Under the pieces are notes generated by a model, which worked only from the letters and a program-made list of their open reading frames with translations, was not told the origin of the DNA and did not search any database. A stretch of DNA of 64,000 bases, from contig CAZPFS010000004.1 in NCBI GenBank assembly GCA_964585925.1, positions 1 to 64,000 on the forward strand, read 5' to 3'. Shown here one piece after another: positions 43,504 to 52,889 of this stretch; position 1 is the stretch's first letter; each line of letters opens with the position of its first letter. The translations under genes were made by a program, and so were the position numbers. This stretch comes from JAAZLS01 sp964585925 (GTDB taxonomy: Bacteria > Bacillota > Dethiobacteria > DTU022).

Positions 43504-44633
43504 TGAAAGGGACCAGGCCCAGATTAATGCAGGGTAATGAAGCCTGTGCAGAAGGAGCTATTACCGCCGGAGTCCGCTTTTTTGCGGGCTATCCCATAAC
43601 CCCCTCCACGGAAATAGCCGAGCATATGGCGTCAAGGCTTCCGGAGGTAGGGGGTATTTTTATGCAGATGGAGGACGAGATTGCCAGTATGGCGGCAGTA
43701 ATTGGGGCCTCGGTAGGGGGTGTACGGGCTATTACCGCCACCAGCGGCCCCGGTTTTTCATTGAAACAGGAAAATATAGGCTATGCGGTGATGGCCGAGA
43801 TTCCCTGTGTGGTGGTGAATGTCCAGCGCCTTGGTCCCAGTACCGGGGTTCCCACCGCTCCTTCACAGGGGGATGTGATGCAATCAAGGTGGGGCGCCCA
43901 CGGCGACCATCCCATGATTGTATTTTGCCCCTCCTCGGTTCATGAAACCTACAATCTAACCATGGCTGCGGTCAATATAAGCCAAAAGCTTCGCCAGCCG
44001 GTCATTTTATTGCTGGATGAAATTGTGGGGCATATGAGGGAAAAGGTGTTTATCCCGGAAGCGGGTAAATTTATAGTAGGAAAGCCTGGCGATTGTTTCC
44101 CAAATGACTGGAAGCCCTATGATCGCCGGGGATTGACCCCTTTGATCCCTTTTGGAAAGGGCTATTATTATCATATTACCGGGCTGTTTCATGATGAAAT
44201 GGGGTTTCCCACCACGGATTCAAAAACAGTTCAGTTTTCTCTGGAGCGCCTGCATTCGAAACTTGACGAGTACCGGGACGAGATCACTTTTACCAATTAT
44301 TACGGTCACCCGGAGCCGCAGGCGGCGCTGGTCGCCTACGGCTGTACCGTTCGCTCGGCCAAAGAAGTGGTAAAGCAGGTTTACGGAAAGGATCGTCTGC
44401 CAGCGGGGTTGTTGAGTTTGCAGACTATTTGGCCTTTCCCCGGGCGGGAGATTGAGAAATTGTCACAGCAGGTGAAGGCTATTTTGGTGCCGGAGCATAA
44501 TATGGGGCAACTGGTGGCGGAGGTCAAGCGGTATGTCTGCGGACAAGCGGAAGTGGTGCCCATCAACCGCTATGATGGGAAAATGATCACTCCCCGCCAG
44601 ATAAGGGAGGAGTTGTGCCCATGGGTGACCTGA
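43503..44633 (+). CDS. korA: 2-oxoacid:ferredoxin oxidoreductase alpha subunit
   Basis: A 376-residue alpha subunit, holding the pyrimidine- and substrate-binding domain: GYPITPSTEIAE near residue 30, MEDEIASMAAVIGAS and TSGPGFSLKQENIGYA. The KorA type is favoured over pyruvate PorA by family resemblance, so 2-oxoglutarate or branched 2-oxoacids are likely substrates. ATG 43503 follows GGGGG and overlaps the korD stop; a TTG one codon earlier is possible. It forms the TPP enzyme with korB and korC. Confidence 0.93.
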   Translation: MKGTRPRLMQGNEACAEGAITAGVRFFAGYPITPSTEIAEHMASRLPEVGGIFMQMEDEIASMAAVIGASVGGVRAITATSGPGFSLKQENIGYAVMAEIPCVVVNVQRLGPSTGVPTAPSQGDVMQSRWGAHGDHPMIVFCPSSVHETYNLTMAAVNISQKLRQPVILLLDEIVGHMREKVFIPEAGKFIVGKPGDCFPNDWKPYDRRGLTPLIPFGKGYYYHITGLFHDEMGFPTTDSKTVQFSLERLHSKLDEYRDEITFTNYYGHPEPQAALVAYGCTVRSAKEVVKQVYGKDRLPAGLLSLQTIWPFPGREIEKLSQQVKAILVPEHNMGQLVAEVKRYVCGQAEVVPINRYDGKMITPRQIREELCPWVT

Positions 44634-45520
44634 GTTCCCGAAATGGGGAGTTCCTGCGGATCGGAAAACTGCCCCATATCTGGTGCCCTGGCTGCGGAAA
44701 CGGAATTATTACCGCAGCTTTTGTTCGGGCAATGGCAGAATTGCCCTGTGAACACCAAAATATAGTGGTGGTATCGGGTATCGGCTGTTCTTCCCGGGCC
44801 ACCGGATATTTGAATTTCAATACTTTCCATACCACTCATGGTCGGGCTCTAGCCTATGCCACCGGGTTGAAACTTGTCCGGCCCGAACTGATCATATTTG
44901 TGATCATGGGAGACGGTGACTGCGCAGCCATTGGAGGCAATCATTTTATCCATGCTGCAAGAAGAAATATAGATCTCAAGGCAATTGTGATCAATAATTA
45001 TATTTACGGGATGACCGGGGGGCAGTATTCGCCTCTTACCCCCCAGGGCAAAATAACCAGCACCGCTCCAGGCGGAACCCTGGAGCGCCCCTTTGATCTG
45101 CTGGAGTTGGCCAGGGCCGCCGGAGCTACCTTCGGCGCCCGGGGAACTGTAGCCAATCCCCGGCAGTTGGAGCGCTTGATTGTAAGACAGGCAACTCATA
45201 AGGGCTTTTCGGTGCTGGAGGCGCTGTCTATTTGTCCCACCTCTATGGGGCGCAAAAATAAAGAAGGAAGCGCCGTGGATATGCTGCGTTGCCTTAAAGA
45301 AAAATCGGTTCTTTTGCCGGAAGAAATGGATGGAAAACAGCCCGCGATCATTTCTCCATGCTCTCCCGGGATGGAAGGAAAAGTCCTCACCGGAGTGCTG
45401 TACACCCGGCAGGAACCCGAATTTACCGAGGAATATTACCGGATGATCAGCCGCTATTGCACCAAAGGAGATCCACAGGACGCCACCGGAGAAAATTGCA
45501 AGCGCGGCAGCGGAAAATAG
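44621..45520 (+). CDS. korB: 2-oxoacid:ferredoxin oxidoreductase beta subunit
   Basis: A 299-residue beta subunit that binds TPP and part of the Fe-S centre: WCPGCGNG at about 23-30, GIGCSSRATGY, HTTHGRALAYATG and the TPP motif GDGDCAAIGGNHF...NNYIYGMTGGQ. The ATG at 44621 has GGAGGAG nine bases upstream; a GTG two codons earlier is an alternative. Its 5' end overlaps korA by 13 bp. The last 30 residues are hydrophilic and poorly conserved. Confidence 0.93.
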   Translation: MGDLSSRNGEFLRIGKLPHIWCPGCGNGIITAAFVRAMAELPCEHQNIVVVSGIGCSSRATGYLNFNTFHTTHGRALAYATGLKLVRPELIIFVIMGDGDCAAIGGNHFIHAARRNIDLKAIVINNYIYGMTGGQYSPLTPQGKITSTAPGGTLERPFDLLELARAAGATFGARGTVANPRQLERLIVRQATHKGFSVLEALSICPTSMGRKNKEGSAVDMLRCLKEKSVLLPEEMDGKQPAIISPCSPGMEGKVLTGVLYTRQEPEFTEEYYRMISRYCTKGDPQDATGENCKRGSGK

Positions 45521-45612
45521 CGGATAATAGATGTGGAAATCATGGGGAGGGCACATTTAAAGCCGGAACCGGTGTACTAACAGTGTTTGACAGCAAGGAG
45601 TGTTCATTTGGG

Positions 45613-46158
45613 GTGAGCGGCAGGCAGGAAATATTGTTAACCGGAACCGGGGGACAGGGATTGGTGCTGGCCTCAATTCTACTGGCGGAAGCGGCGGTTA
45701 ATGACGGTAAAAATGTAGTTCAAACCCAGTCTTACGGTCCCGAGGCGCGGGGTGGAGCATGCATGGCCGGGGTAATTATCGATGCAGACAATATCGAATA
45801 TCCCCTGGTCACCTCTCCCGGTGTGTTGCTGTCCATGAGCAAGGCCTCGTATGCCAAATATATGCCGAAAGTGCCCCCCGGCGGGTTGGTGATTGTGGAT
45901 TCAACATTTGTGGACGGCCCTCACGCCGGGCAGCACCGGATCATCGAGCTACCGATCACGAACATAACCCGGGAAAAACTGGGCAGCGGGCTGGTGGCTA
46001 ACATAGTGGCGCTGGGAATGATCAATGCTGCATCCGGGCTGGTAACGGATGAAATGCTGACGGAAAGCATTTTACAGGGAGCGCCCGATGGAAGCAAGCG
46101 GTTAAATCTTCGGGCTCTGGAATTGGCCGGTTTGCTTTACCGGCAATATGGAGGGTGA
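45613..46158 (+). CDS. korC: 2-oxoacid:ferredoxin oxidoreductase gamma subunit
   Basis: A 181-residue gamma subunit with LLTGTGGQGLVLAS at the N-terminus and SYGPEARGGAC, both standard for KorC/PorC. The open frame extends back into korB, but that part is not KorC-like. I take GTG 45613 (SGRQEILLTG), with AAGGAG 12 bases upstream; GTG 45583 is possible. It completes a four-gene KorDABC set. These enzymes make acyl-CoA, CO2 and reduced ferredoxin from a 2-oxoacid, or run in reverse. Confidence 0.9.
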   Translation: MSGRQEILLTGTGGQGLVLASILLAEAAVNDGKNVVQTQSYGPEARGGACMAGVIIDADNIEYPLVTSPGVLLSMSKASYAKYMPKVPPGGLVIVDSTFVDGPHAGQHRIIELPITNITREKLGSGLVANIVALGMINAASGLVTDEMLTESILQGAPDGSKRLNLRALELAGLLYRQYGG

Positions 46159-46318
46159 GACCTGGGAGGCGAATCCCTGGGGATTGGTTACCGATCACCA
46201 GGGGAAAATCGCTTGCCCCTTGTTATTAGGTGCAGGGCATCCCGTGTTGGGGCCGATTGCGGGGCGTGAATACCGCAAGGCTGCAAACCGCCCGTGCCCT
46301 GGGATTAATCCGCCTTGG

Positions 46319-47122
46319 CTAATCCAGGAATGCCTCCAGGGGGACGTCCAGATAAGGGGTGGGGGTTCCCAGCAGGTCGTTGAAATGCCACCATTCAGTG
46401 GCAGGGTTTTTGAAACCCAGGCTTTCCATTACGGCCTTCAGGTAATTATAATTATTTCTGGCCCCATCGGACATGCCGGGGTAATCGGGGGCAGCCTTTT
46501 CGCTGAAATCATCAAAATCAGTAGGCATTTCAAGTTCGTGGCCATTTGCATCAACCAAGGTTATATCCACCGACATGCCGTTGTAGTGTCTGGCTTTCCA
46601 GCCTCCGGCAGGGGGCAGGGGATCGGGATTAGTTACATAGCGAGTGTCCGGGCAGGTTTCCCATAAAATCCGCTGAACCGAGAGGGGACGATAGGCATCC
46701 CAGATCTTTATGGTATAGCCATCGGCCTGGAAGATCCTGTTGGCCTCCGCCAGGCGGAGGGCGGTTTCTTTTTTTAAAACGGCAACCGCTGCCGGATAAA
46801 CAGCCTTTCCCATGAAATTGTTTTCTGTGGCGTATTTTAAGTCGAAAATAAAGCCGGCCTGAAGATCGGATAAACGCACCAGTCCCTGTATCTCTTTTAT
46901 GGCTTCTTTTTCCTGTGAAGGAGGCGGGGCGGTGTCAGGAGCAGGTTTTTCGGCAGGGGACCCGGATTCATTCAAGTTGCCGCCGGGCAACCGGGGTTGA
47001 GATGCCCCAGGCCCGGGACAGGGAATCACGGCACCCGGGGTGTTGCCAACGGCGGGTGATAATAAATGAATCAGGATCAGCGCCGCCAGCAATAGCGGCA
47101 ACAATGAGCATCTTTTAATCAC
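46319..47122 (-). CDS. D-alanyl-D-alanine dipeptidase (VanX/DdpX family), secreted
   Basis: A 267-residue zinc peptidase of the M15D family. An N-terminal signal peptide (LLPLLLAALILIHLL) and a Pro-rich linker precede the domain. DLKYATENNFMGK, WDAYRPLSVQ, the zinc residues in RHYNGMSVDIT and the terminal EWWHF are those of VanX/DdpX. It hydrolyses D-Ala-D-Ala. Secretion and the absence of vanH, vanA or a two-component system argue for dipeptide recycling rather than vancomycin resistance. It converges with korC across a 160-bp gap that has GC-rich inverted repeats but no clear terminator. Confidence 0.9.
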   Translation of the reverse strand: MIKRCSLLPLLLAALILIHLLSPAVGNTPGAVIPCPGPGASQPRLPGGNLNESGSPAEKPAPDTAPPPSQEKEAIKEIQGLVRLSDLQAGFIFDLKYATENNFMGKAVYPAAVAVLKKETALRLAEANRIFQADGYTIKIWDAYRPLSVQRILWETCPDTRYVTNPDPLPPAGGWKARHYNGMSVDITLVDANGHELEMPTDFDDFSEKAAPDYPGMSDGARNNYNYLKAVMESLGFKNPATEWWHFNDLLGTPTPYLDVPLEAFLD

Positions 47123-47207
47123 GGGCTCCAGCCTCCTTAACCATAATGGGCGATTACCTTGCCAAAGGTATTATAACAGGTATAATCAAAGTTCCCAGGC
47201 GCCATAA

Positions 47208-47236
47208 TTGACTTGTTTTGGGTAAAATTATAAAAT
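47208..47236 (+). promoter_or_regulatory. Promoter of valS
   Basis: TTGACT (47208-47213), a 17-bp spacer and TAAAAT (47231-47236), only 18 bp before the ATG at 47254. The transcript would have almost no leader, so there is no room for a T-box, which often controls valS in Firmicutes. Confidence 0.6.
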
Positions 47237-47253
47237 ATTCACGAGGTGTAGGA

Positions 47254-49956
47254 ATGATCGACCATACAATGCCGCCCGCTTACAATCCGCAGGCGGCGGA
47301 AATTAAAAATTACAGGATGTGGCTGGAGAGGGGCTGTTTTACCGCCCCGGGGAAAGGCCCCGAGGAAACGTTTACCATTGTGATCCCCCCTCCCAATGTC
47401 ACCGGTTCTTTGCATATGGGACATGCTCTCAATTGTACTGTTCAGGATATTATCATTCGCTGGCGGAGAATGCAGGGCTGCGATACACTCTGGCTTCCCG
47501 GAACTGATCATGCCGGCATTGCCACCCAGATCCGGGTGGAGGAACACTTGGCCGGCGAGGGGTTGACCCGCCATCAGCTGGGACGCGAGGCCTTTCTGAA
47601 AAAAGTTTGGGAATGGAAGGAAACTTACCATGCCCGCATTATCGAGCAGCTGCAGCGGCTGGGGGTCTCCTGCGACTGGACCAGGGAGCGATTCACCATG
47701 GATGAGGGTTGCTCTCGGGCGGTACGCAAGGTGTTTGTGGATCTTTTCCGGAAAGGGCTGATCTACCGGGGAGACTACCTGATCAACTGGTGCCCCCGCT
47801 GTCGAACGGCACTTTCCGATATAGAAGTGGAGCATGAAGAGAAACTCTCCACTCTGACTTTTATCCGCTATCCCCTGGCGGGAAATGAGGGTACAATCAC
47901 CGTGGCTACCACCCGCCCGGAGACCATGCTGGGAGATACGGCGGTGGCGGTTAATCCGGAGGATGAACGCTACCGCCGCCTGGTGGGCAAATCGGCTCTG
48001 CTGCCCCTGATGGAGCGGGAGATACCGGTTATTGCCGACGATTACGTGGACCCATCCTTTGGCACCGGAGCGGTCAAGATCACCCCGGGCCATGATCCCA
48101 ACGACTTCGAGATCGGGCAGCGTCACCATTTAGAGGCGATCCAGGTGATCGGCAAAGACGGCCTGATGACTGCCTCCGCCGGACGGTTTGCGGGGCTCGG
48201 CCTGGCTGACTGCCGCCGCCGGGTGATGGAGGAGTTGACCGCGCGCGGATTAATCGAAAAAATTGAGGAGCTCAGCCATGCGGTGGGCCATTGCCAGCGC
48301 TGTGCCACCGATGTGGAGCCCCTGGTATCCAGGCAGTGGTTTGTGAAAATGAAGCCTCTGGCCGGGCCGGCCATCGCCGCGGTGAAGGAGGGGCAGATCA
48401 GGTTTGTCCCCGAACGATTCACCAGGACCTATCTGAACTGGGTGGAAAATGTCCGCGACTGGTGCATCTCCCGCCAGATCTGGTGGGGGCACCGTATTCC
48501 GGCCTGGTACTGCCCCTGTGGGGAGATGATCGTGGATTACCGGGAGCCCGACTGCTGTCCATCCTGTGGAAGGCAAGAATTCACCCAGGATCCGGATGTT
48601 CTGGATACATGGTTCAGTTCGGCGCTGTGGCCGTTTTCTACCCTGGGTTGGCCGGACGAAACCACTGATCTTAAAAGGTATTTTCCCACCAGCGTGCTGG
48701 TCACGGGTTACGATATCATCTATTTCTGGGTGGCTCGCATGATCTTTACCTCCCTGGAGTTTATGAAGAAAGTTCCCTTCCATACAGTAAATATCAACGG
48801 ACTGGTGCGTGACCATCTGGGCCGGAAGATGAGCAAGTCTCTGGGCAACGGGGTTGATCCTCTGGAGGTGATCCGCGACTATGGGGCCGATACCCTGCGG
48901 TTCACCCTGATCACCGGCCAGGCGCCCGGGCATGATCAGCGTTTCCGCCAGGAGAGTGTGGAGGCGGGGCGAAATTTTTCCAACAAGATCTGGAATGCCT
49001 CCCGATTTGTGCTGATGAACCTGTTTCCGGAAGAAGGGGGCGGCAACCTGTCGGATATTGCCGAAATAGATCCCCTGAATCTCCCCCCGGATCTGAACCG
49101 GGCCGATCGCTGGATTCTGCACCGCTTCAATGAAGCGGTGGATGAGATCACCGGGCGGCTTCAGGAGTATGAGTTGGGTGAGGCGGCCCGTCTGGTCTAT
49201 GAATTTCTTTGGAATGACTATTGTGACTGGTACCTGGAGTTCAGCAAATTCTACCTTTATTTGCCAGAAAGCGGGGAAGACGTCCTCCGGGACCGGCGCC
49301 GTACCAAAGGAGTGCTGCTCTACGTACTGGAGGGAGTTTTAAGGCTGCTTCACCCGTTCATGCCCTTTATTTCGGAGGAGATCTGGCAACATCTGCCGGG
49401 GCGCATGGAGACCGAAAATGGCCGGAAGCCGCTGGCGGTTTCCAGTTGGCCCGTTCCCTCCCGGGAGCTAGAATTCCCCCGGGAAACGGCCGAGATGGCG
49501 GAGGTGCAGGAAGTGGTTCGGGCGATCCGCAATCTGCGCAGCCAGGTTCAACTTCCGCCCGCGCGGCGGGTTCCGGCAGTGCTGCGCACTTCTCAGAAGA
49601 TGAAAACCGTGTTGGAGCAGGAAGGCCATCAGCTGACCAGGCTGGCTCTGGTAGAACCCCTGACCATCGACTGCCGGGCCGCCAAGCCCCGCCGGTCATT
49701 GACGGCGGTGGTCAGCCGGGAGGTAGAGGCCTACCTTCTCCTGAGCGGGGTGATCGATCTGGAGGCGGAGGTGGCCCGCCTGCAAAAGGAATTGCAGCAG
49801 CTGGAAAAGGAATTTAAAAGGACCTCCGGAAAGCTTTCCAATCCGGAATTCTTGAAACAGGCGCCTTCTGAAATTGTGGAAAAGGAACGAAGCCGCCACC
49901 GCGAACTGTCTTCCCGGCAGGAAAAAATAATTCAACACCTCCGGGAGCTGACCTGA
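47254..49956 (+). CDS. valS: Valyl-tRNA synthetase
   Basis: A 900-residue class I synthetase that charges tRNA-Val. The HIGH motif appears as GSLHMGHA within PPPNVTGSL..., the KMSKS motif as RKMSKSLGNG. The editing domain (TTRPETMLGDTAV) lies between them and a C-terminal coiled coil (EAEVARLQKELQQLEKE) ends the protein. I chose ATG 47254 (MIDHTMPPAYNPQ), after GAGGTGTAGGA, rather than the TTG at 47218. folC follows 4 bp downstream, a common Firmicute pair. Confidence 0.97.
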   Translation: MIDHTMPPAYNPQAAEIKNYRMWLERGCFTAPGKGPEETFTIVIPPPNVTGSLHMGHALNCTVQDIIIRWRRMQGCDTLWLPGTDHAGIATQIRVEEHLAGEGLTRHQLGREAFLKKVWEWKETYHARIIEQLQRLGVSCDWTRERFTMDEGCSRAVRKVFVDLFRKGLIYRGDYLINWCPRCRTALSDIEVEHEEKLSTLTFIRYPLAGNEGTITVATTRPETMLGDTAVAVNPEDERYRRLVGKSALLPLMEREIPVIADDYVDPSFGTGAVKITPGHDPNDFEIGQRHHLEAIQVIGKDGLMTASAGRFAGLGLADCRRRVMEELTARGLIEKIEELSHAVGHCQRCATDVEPLVSRQWFVKMKPLAGPAIAAVKEGQIRFVPERFTRTYLNWVENVRDWCISRQIWWGHRIPAWYCPCGEMIVDYREPDCCPSCGRQEFTQDPDVLDTWFSSALWPFSTLGWPDETTDLKRYFPTSVLVTGYDIIYFWVARMIFTSLEFMKKVPFHTVNINGLVRDHLGRKMSKSLGNGVDPLEVIRDYGADTLRFTLITGQAPGHDQRFRQESVEAGRNFSNKIWNASRFVLMNLFPEEGGGNLSDIAEIDPLNLPPDLNRADRWILHRFNEAVDEITGRLQEYELGEAARLVYEFLWNDYCDWYLEFSKFYLYLPESGEDVLRDRRRTKGVLLYVLEGVLRLLHPFMPFISEEIWQHLPGRMETENGRKPLAVSSWPVPSRELEFPRETAEMAEVQEVVRAIRNLRSQVQLPPARRVPAVLRTSQKMKTVLEQEGHQLTRLALVEPLTIDCRAAKPRRSLTAVVSREVEAYLLLSGVIDLEAEVARLQKELQQLEKEFKRTSGKLSNPEFLKQAPSEIVEKERSRHRELSSRQEKIIQHLRELT

Positions 49957-49960
49957 GATT

Positions 49961-51340
49961 ATGTTTACAAGCCGAGCTTATCGCCAGGCGCTGGACTGGA
50001 TTCACAGCATTCGCCGCTTCGGGATGAACCAGGGGCTGGAACGCATTAATGTGCTCCTTGGCCGGCTGGGAAATCCCCATCAAAATTTGCGCTATATTCA
50101 CATTGGGGGCACCAACGGCAAGGGCTCTATTGCGGCTATGGTTGCCTCGGTGCTCGGGGCCTGCGGTTATCGGGCCGGGCTTTACACCTCCCCCTACCTG
50201 GTATCCTTTACCGATCGCTTTTCAGTGGATGGCGAGGATATCTCTCCCCGGGAACTGGTGGATCTGGTAAACAGGGTACGCCCGGTGGCCGAGGAGGTGG
50301 CCAGGGATCCGGCTTTAGGCCAGCCCACCGAATTTGAAGTGGTGACCGTCCTTGCTTTTCTATATTTTGCCCGCCGCCGCCCCGACCTGGTGGTGTTGGA
50401 GGTGGGCCTGGGGGGCCGCCTGGATGCCACCAATGTGGTCGCCCCACTGGTCTCCATAATTACCAATATTTCCCTGGAACATACCGCCATCCTTGGAAAC
50501 AGCATAGAATCTATTGCCCGGGAAAAGGCGGGCATAATAAAATCCGGCGTGCCGCTGATCACCGCCTCTGACGATCCGGCGGCCCTGAAGGTTATTGGTG
50601 AAACCTGCCGGGAGCGGGAGGCTCCCATCTACCGGGTGATCCCGGAAGGGGAAAATAGTGCTGAAACCGGTTCCTTTGTTTCTACCGGCATCTGCCGCTA
50701 CCGCGAACGCAAGATAATCCCGGTGGGACAACAGTTCTCCTACCGGGGGCTTGATCTCGAACTAAAAGGCCTGTCCATTCCTTTGCGGGGAGGCCACCAG
50801 GTAATTAATGCCGCCACCGCCCTGGCCTGTTTAGAACTTCTCTCCCGGCATGGGTTTGTATTTCCGGAAGAAAAGCTGCGCAAGGGGCTCAGGGATACCC
50901 GCTGGCCGGGCCGCCTGGAAATAGTGGGGAAGAGCCCCCTGGTGGTCCTGGATGGCGCTCACAATCCGGCAGCGATGGAACAGCTGGCCCGGGCCGTCGG
51001 CGAACATTTCCGTTACCGCCGCCTGGTGTTGGTCCTGGGGGTTCTGAAGGACAAGGACAGTGAAGCCATGTTCAGGCATATATTGCCCCTTGCTCACCGA
51101 GTGGTTCTGACCAGGCCGGCCCACGATCGGGCCGCCTCTCCGGAAGCGCTGGCCGGGTCCGGTGCCTTGGCGGGGTACTGCGGCCCGGTGCAAATTGAAA
51201 ACACCGTTGGCGGTGCAGTGGGGACGGCACTTGAACTGGCCGGGGAGATGGATCTGGTGCTGATAGCGGGTTCTCTGTATACCATCAGCGAAGCCCGGGA
51301 ACACCTGCTCAAAAGCAGAAGGTGTGCGGTTTGGAGCTAG
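49961..51340 (+). CDS. folC: Folylpolyglutamate synthase / dihydrofolate synthase
   Basis: A 459-residue Mur-ligase-family enzyme adding glutamate to dihydropteroate and folates. GGTNGKGS (about 48-55) is the ATP loop, followed by GLYTSPYLVSFTDR. LEVGLGGRLDATN, the carbamylated-lysine region AREKAGIIKSG, and LDGAHNPAA in the C-terminal domain complete the signature. It is 4 bp after valS, so translational coupling is likely. The C-terminus ends in LLKSRRCAVWS; no oddities. Confidence 0.95.
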   Translation: MFTSRAYRQALDWIHSIRRFGMNQGLERINVLLGRLGNPHQNLRYIHIGGTNGKGSIAAMVASVLGACGYRAGLYTSPYLVSFTDRFSVDGEDISPRELVDLVNRVRPVAEEVARDPALGQPTEFEVVTVLAFLYFARRRPDLVVLEVGLGGRLDATNVVAPLVSIITNISLEHTAILGNSIESIAREKAGIIKSGVPLITASDDPAALKVIGETCREREAPIYRVIPEGENSAETGSFVSTGICRYRERKIIPVGQQFSYRGLDLELKGLSIPLRGGHQVINAATALACLELLSRHGFVFPEEKLRKGLRDTRWPGRLEIVGKSPLVVLDGAHNPAAMEQLARAVGEHFRYRRLVLVLGVLKDKDSEAMFRHILPLAHRVVLTRPAHDRAASPEALAGSGALAGYCGPVQIENTVGGAVGTALELAGEMDLVLIAGSLYTISEAREHLLKSRRCAVWS

Positions 51341-51460
51341 AACAATGGTGGTTTCAACTTGTTTCCCGGATAAATAGGAATATGCTCCGGGAACGAAATA
51401 GCGCCCGGTCCTATGGAAAAGGCGGAACGATCATGTTCCCGGGAGGGGTGAGTTGACAGG

Positions 51461-51997
51461 ATGAACGGGAAGAAACTGTTTACGGTAGAAACTACCATTG
51501 AAACTAAGGATTACCGAAGGTTTCTTTATTTGACCACTTTTCTAAAAAGCAGGGCCACCATTATTTTAATGTTGTTGGCTACCGCCCTGGCAGCTTTGTT
51601 CCTCGCTTTTTATGACCATTATTTTTATCCGCTCATGTTTATTCTATATTGGATCATACTGCTGCTGGCGGCGGTGCTGGTAATTGTTTTCAAGGTAGAA
51701 AGAAAGGTTAAACAGAAAATAACCACCGATAGAACCGGAACATTTGGAGCAAAAGAAACGCTGGATTTTTATAGGGATTTCGTGACCTTAAAGAGCACGG
51801 CCGTAGAAGGCGAAACGAGAATCAAATACAGCCAGTTTTACCGGATTCTTGAATCAAGAGATTTTTTTATCACCTATTTCGACGCAAACCTGGCATCTCT
51901 GATCAGGAAAAAGGATCTGGGCGGGAAAACCACCGAGGAACTGCGGGCCCTGTATAAAAAGAAAATGGGCCGGAATTACCGGAAAATATTAGGCTGA
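51461..51997 (+). CDS. YcxB-like membrane protein
   Basis: A 178-residue protein with two central hydrophobic helices (about 32-52 and 56-78). The C-terminal domain (LDFYRDFVTLKS..., RIKYSQFYRILESRDFFITY) resembles the YcxB-like family. The function is unknown. AGGGGTGAG lies upstream of the ATG and an intrinsic terminator follows at 52007-52033, so it is transcribed alone or as the last gene after folC. Confidence 0.78.
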   Translation: MNGKKLFTVETTIETKDYRRFLYLTTFLKSRATIILMLLATALAALFLAFYDHYFYPLMFILYWIILLLAAVLVIVFKVERKVKQKITTDRTGTFGAKETLDFYRDFVTLKSTAVEGETRIKYSQFYRILESRDFFITYFDANLASLIRKKDLGGKTTEELRALYKKKMGRNYRKILG

Positions 51998-52006
51998 ATG
52001 CCCGGT

Positions 52007-52033
52007 GCGGAAACCAACTGATTCCGCTTTTTT
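52007..52033 (+). terminator. Intrinsic terminator after the ycxB-like gene
   Basis: GCGGAA (52007-52012) pairs with TTCCGC (52022-52027) and is followed by six Ts. Confidence 0.82.
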
Positions 52034-52073
52034 CTTCTTTCCCGGAAGGCAAAGGGGGTGTCTCCGCTGTTTT

Positions 52074-52889
52074 TCAATCGGCGGACAGCATATATTCCAT
52101 TACCCAGATTTCGGTTTGACCGGGTTCGGGAAACACTTCTTCCTTCAGGTCAATCCGGCTGTCCTTAAATTTTATCTGGCAGGGGAGATCCAGGCAGATA
52201 AATTCCTCCACGGAGCCGATGGGGGTACAAGTATTGTGGGCGGTACGGAAATGCATCGGAACAACCACCCGAGGCCGAAGATCTTTTATTACTGCCAGCA
52301 CGTCCTCCAGGGACAGGGTGTAGTACCCCCCCACCGGGATCATCAGCAGATCCACTTTACCGATCCGGGCCTTCTGCTCCTCGGTCAAGCGGTGGCCGAG
52401 GTCCCCCAGATGGACCAGTCTCCACCGAGATATTTCCAGGATAAAAATGCTGTTTTTGCCCAATCTGGAGCCACCATCAGAATCATGGTAACTGTCTACG
52501 TTGTAGATGTGCATACCCCCCAAGTACTCGTTCAGGCGGTTCCATTCCCCGGCGGAGGTCAATCCCAGCAGAATCTGTCCACAATTGCCGGGGCAGAAAT
52601 TATGATCTTCATGTTCATGGCTTATAATTACCAGATCTGCTTCCAGATTGATCCTTCCATAGCCCATTTCGGGATTATAGGGGTCAATCAGGGTTTTGAA
52701 GCCATTGTCGATTATAAATGCAGAATGGCCGAGATAGGTCAGGTAAACACTGTCACCGGCGTCGATCTCCGCGGGATGTTCCGGCAGTACGGGTTTTTTG
52801 GGGGAGGAATCCTGCCGAGTGCAGCCTGCCGCCATCAACAGCAGGCTCCCCGCAGCCAGTAGAACAAGTTTTAGATTCAGGTTGATCAC
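52074..52889 (-). CDS. MBL-fold metallohydrolase lipoprotein (UlaG-like)
   Basis: About 271 residues with a signal peptide and lipobox LMAAGC, so it is probably anchored outside the membrane. The metallo-beta-lactamase fold shows YLGHSAFIID, SHEHEDHN (the HxHxDH metal motif with Glu in the second position), HLGDLGH and VVPMHF. Similar proteins hydrolyse varied substrates; none is assigned. The GTG at 52889 lies inside the near-perfect ribosome-binding sequence GGAGGTGA. Real initiation may be a few codons later, perhaps CTG 52880. Confidence 0.83.
   Translation of the reverse strand: MINLNLKLVLLAAGSLLLMAAGCTRQDSSPKKPVLPEHPAEIDAGDSVYLTYLGHSAFIIDNGFKTLIDPYNPEMGYGRINLEADLVIISHEHEDHNFCPGNCGQILLGLTSAGEWNRLNEYLGGMHIYNVDSYHDSDGGSRLGKNSIFILEISRWRLVHLGDLGHRLTEEQKARIGKVDLLMIPVGGYYTLSLEDVLAVIKDLRPRVVVPMHFRTAHNTCTPIGSVEEFICLDLPCQIKFKDSRIDLKEEVFPEPGQTEIWVMEYMLSAD

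Noticed and set aside
45358..45612. N-terminal extension of korC into korB
   Set aside because: Composition is a shadow of korB and homologues start at the LLTGTGGQG region.
46319..47122. VanX as part of a vancomycin resistance cluster
   Set aside because: No vanH, vanA-type ligase or two-component genes nearby; the protein is secreted, unlike cytoplasmic VanX.
47123..47253. T-box leader for valS
   Set aside because: The gap is short, has a promoter 18 bp from the start codon and lacks T-box sequence or terminator.
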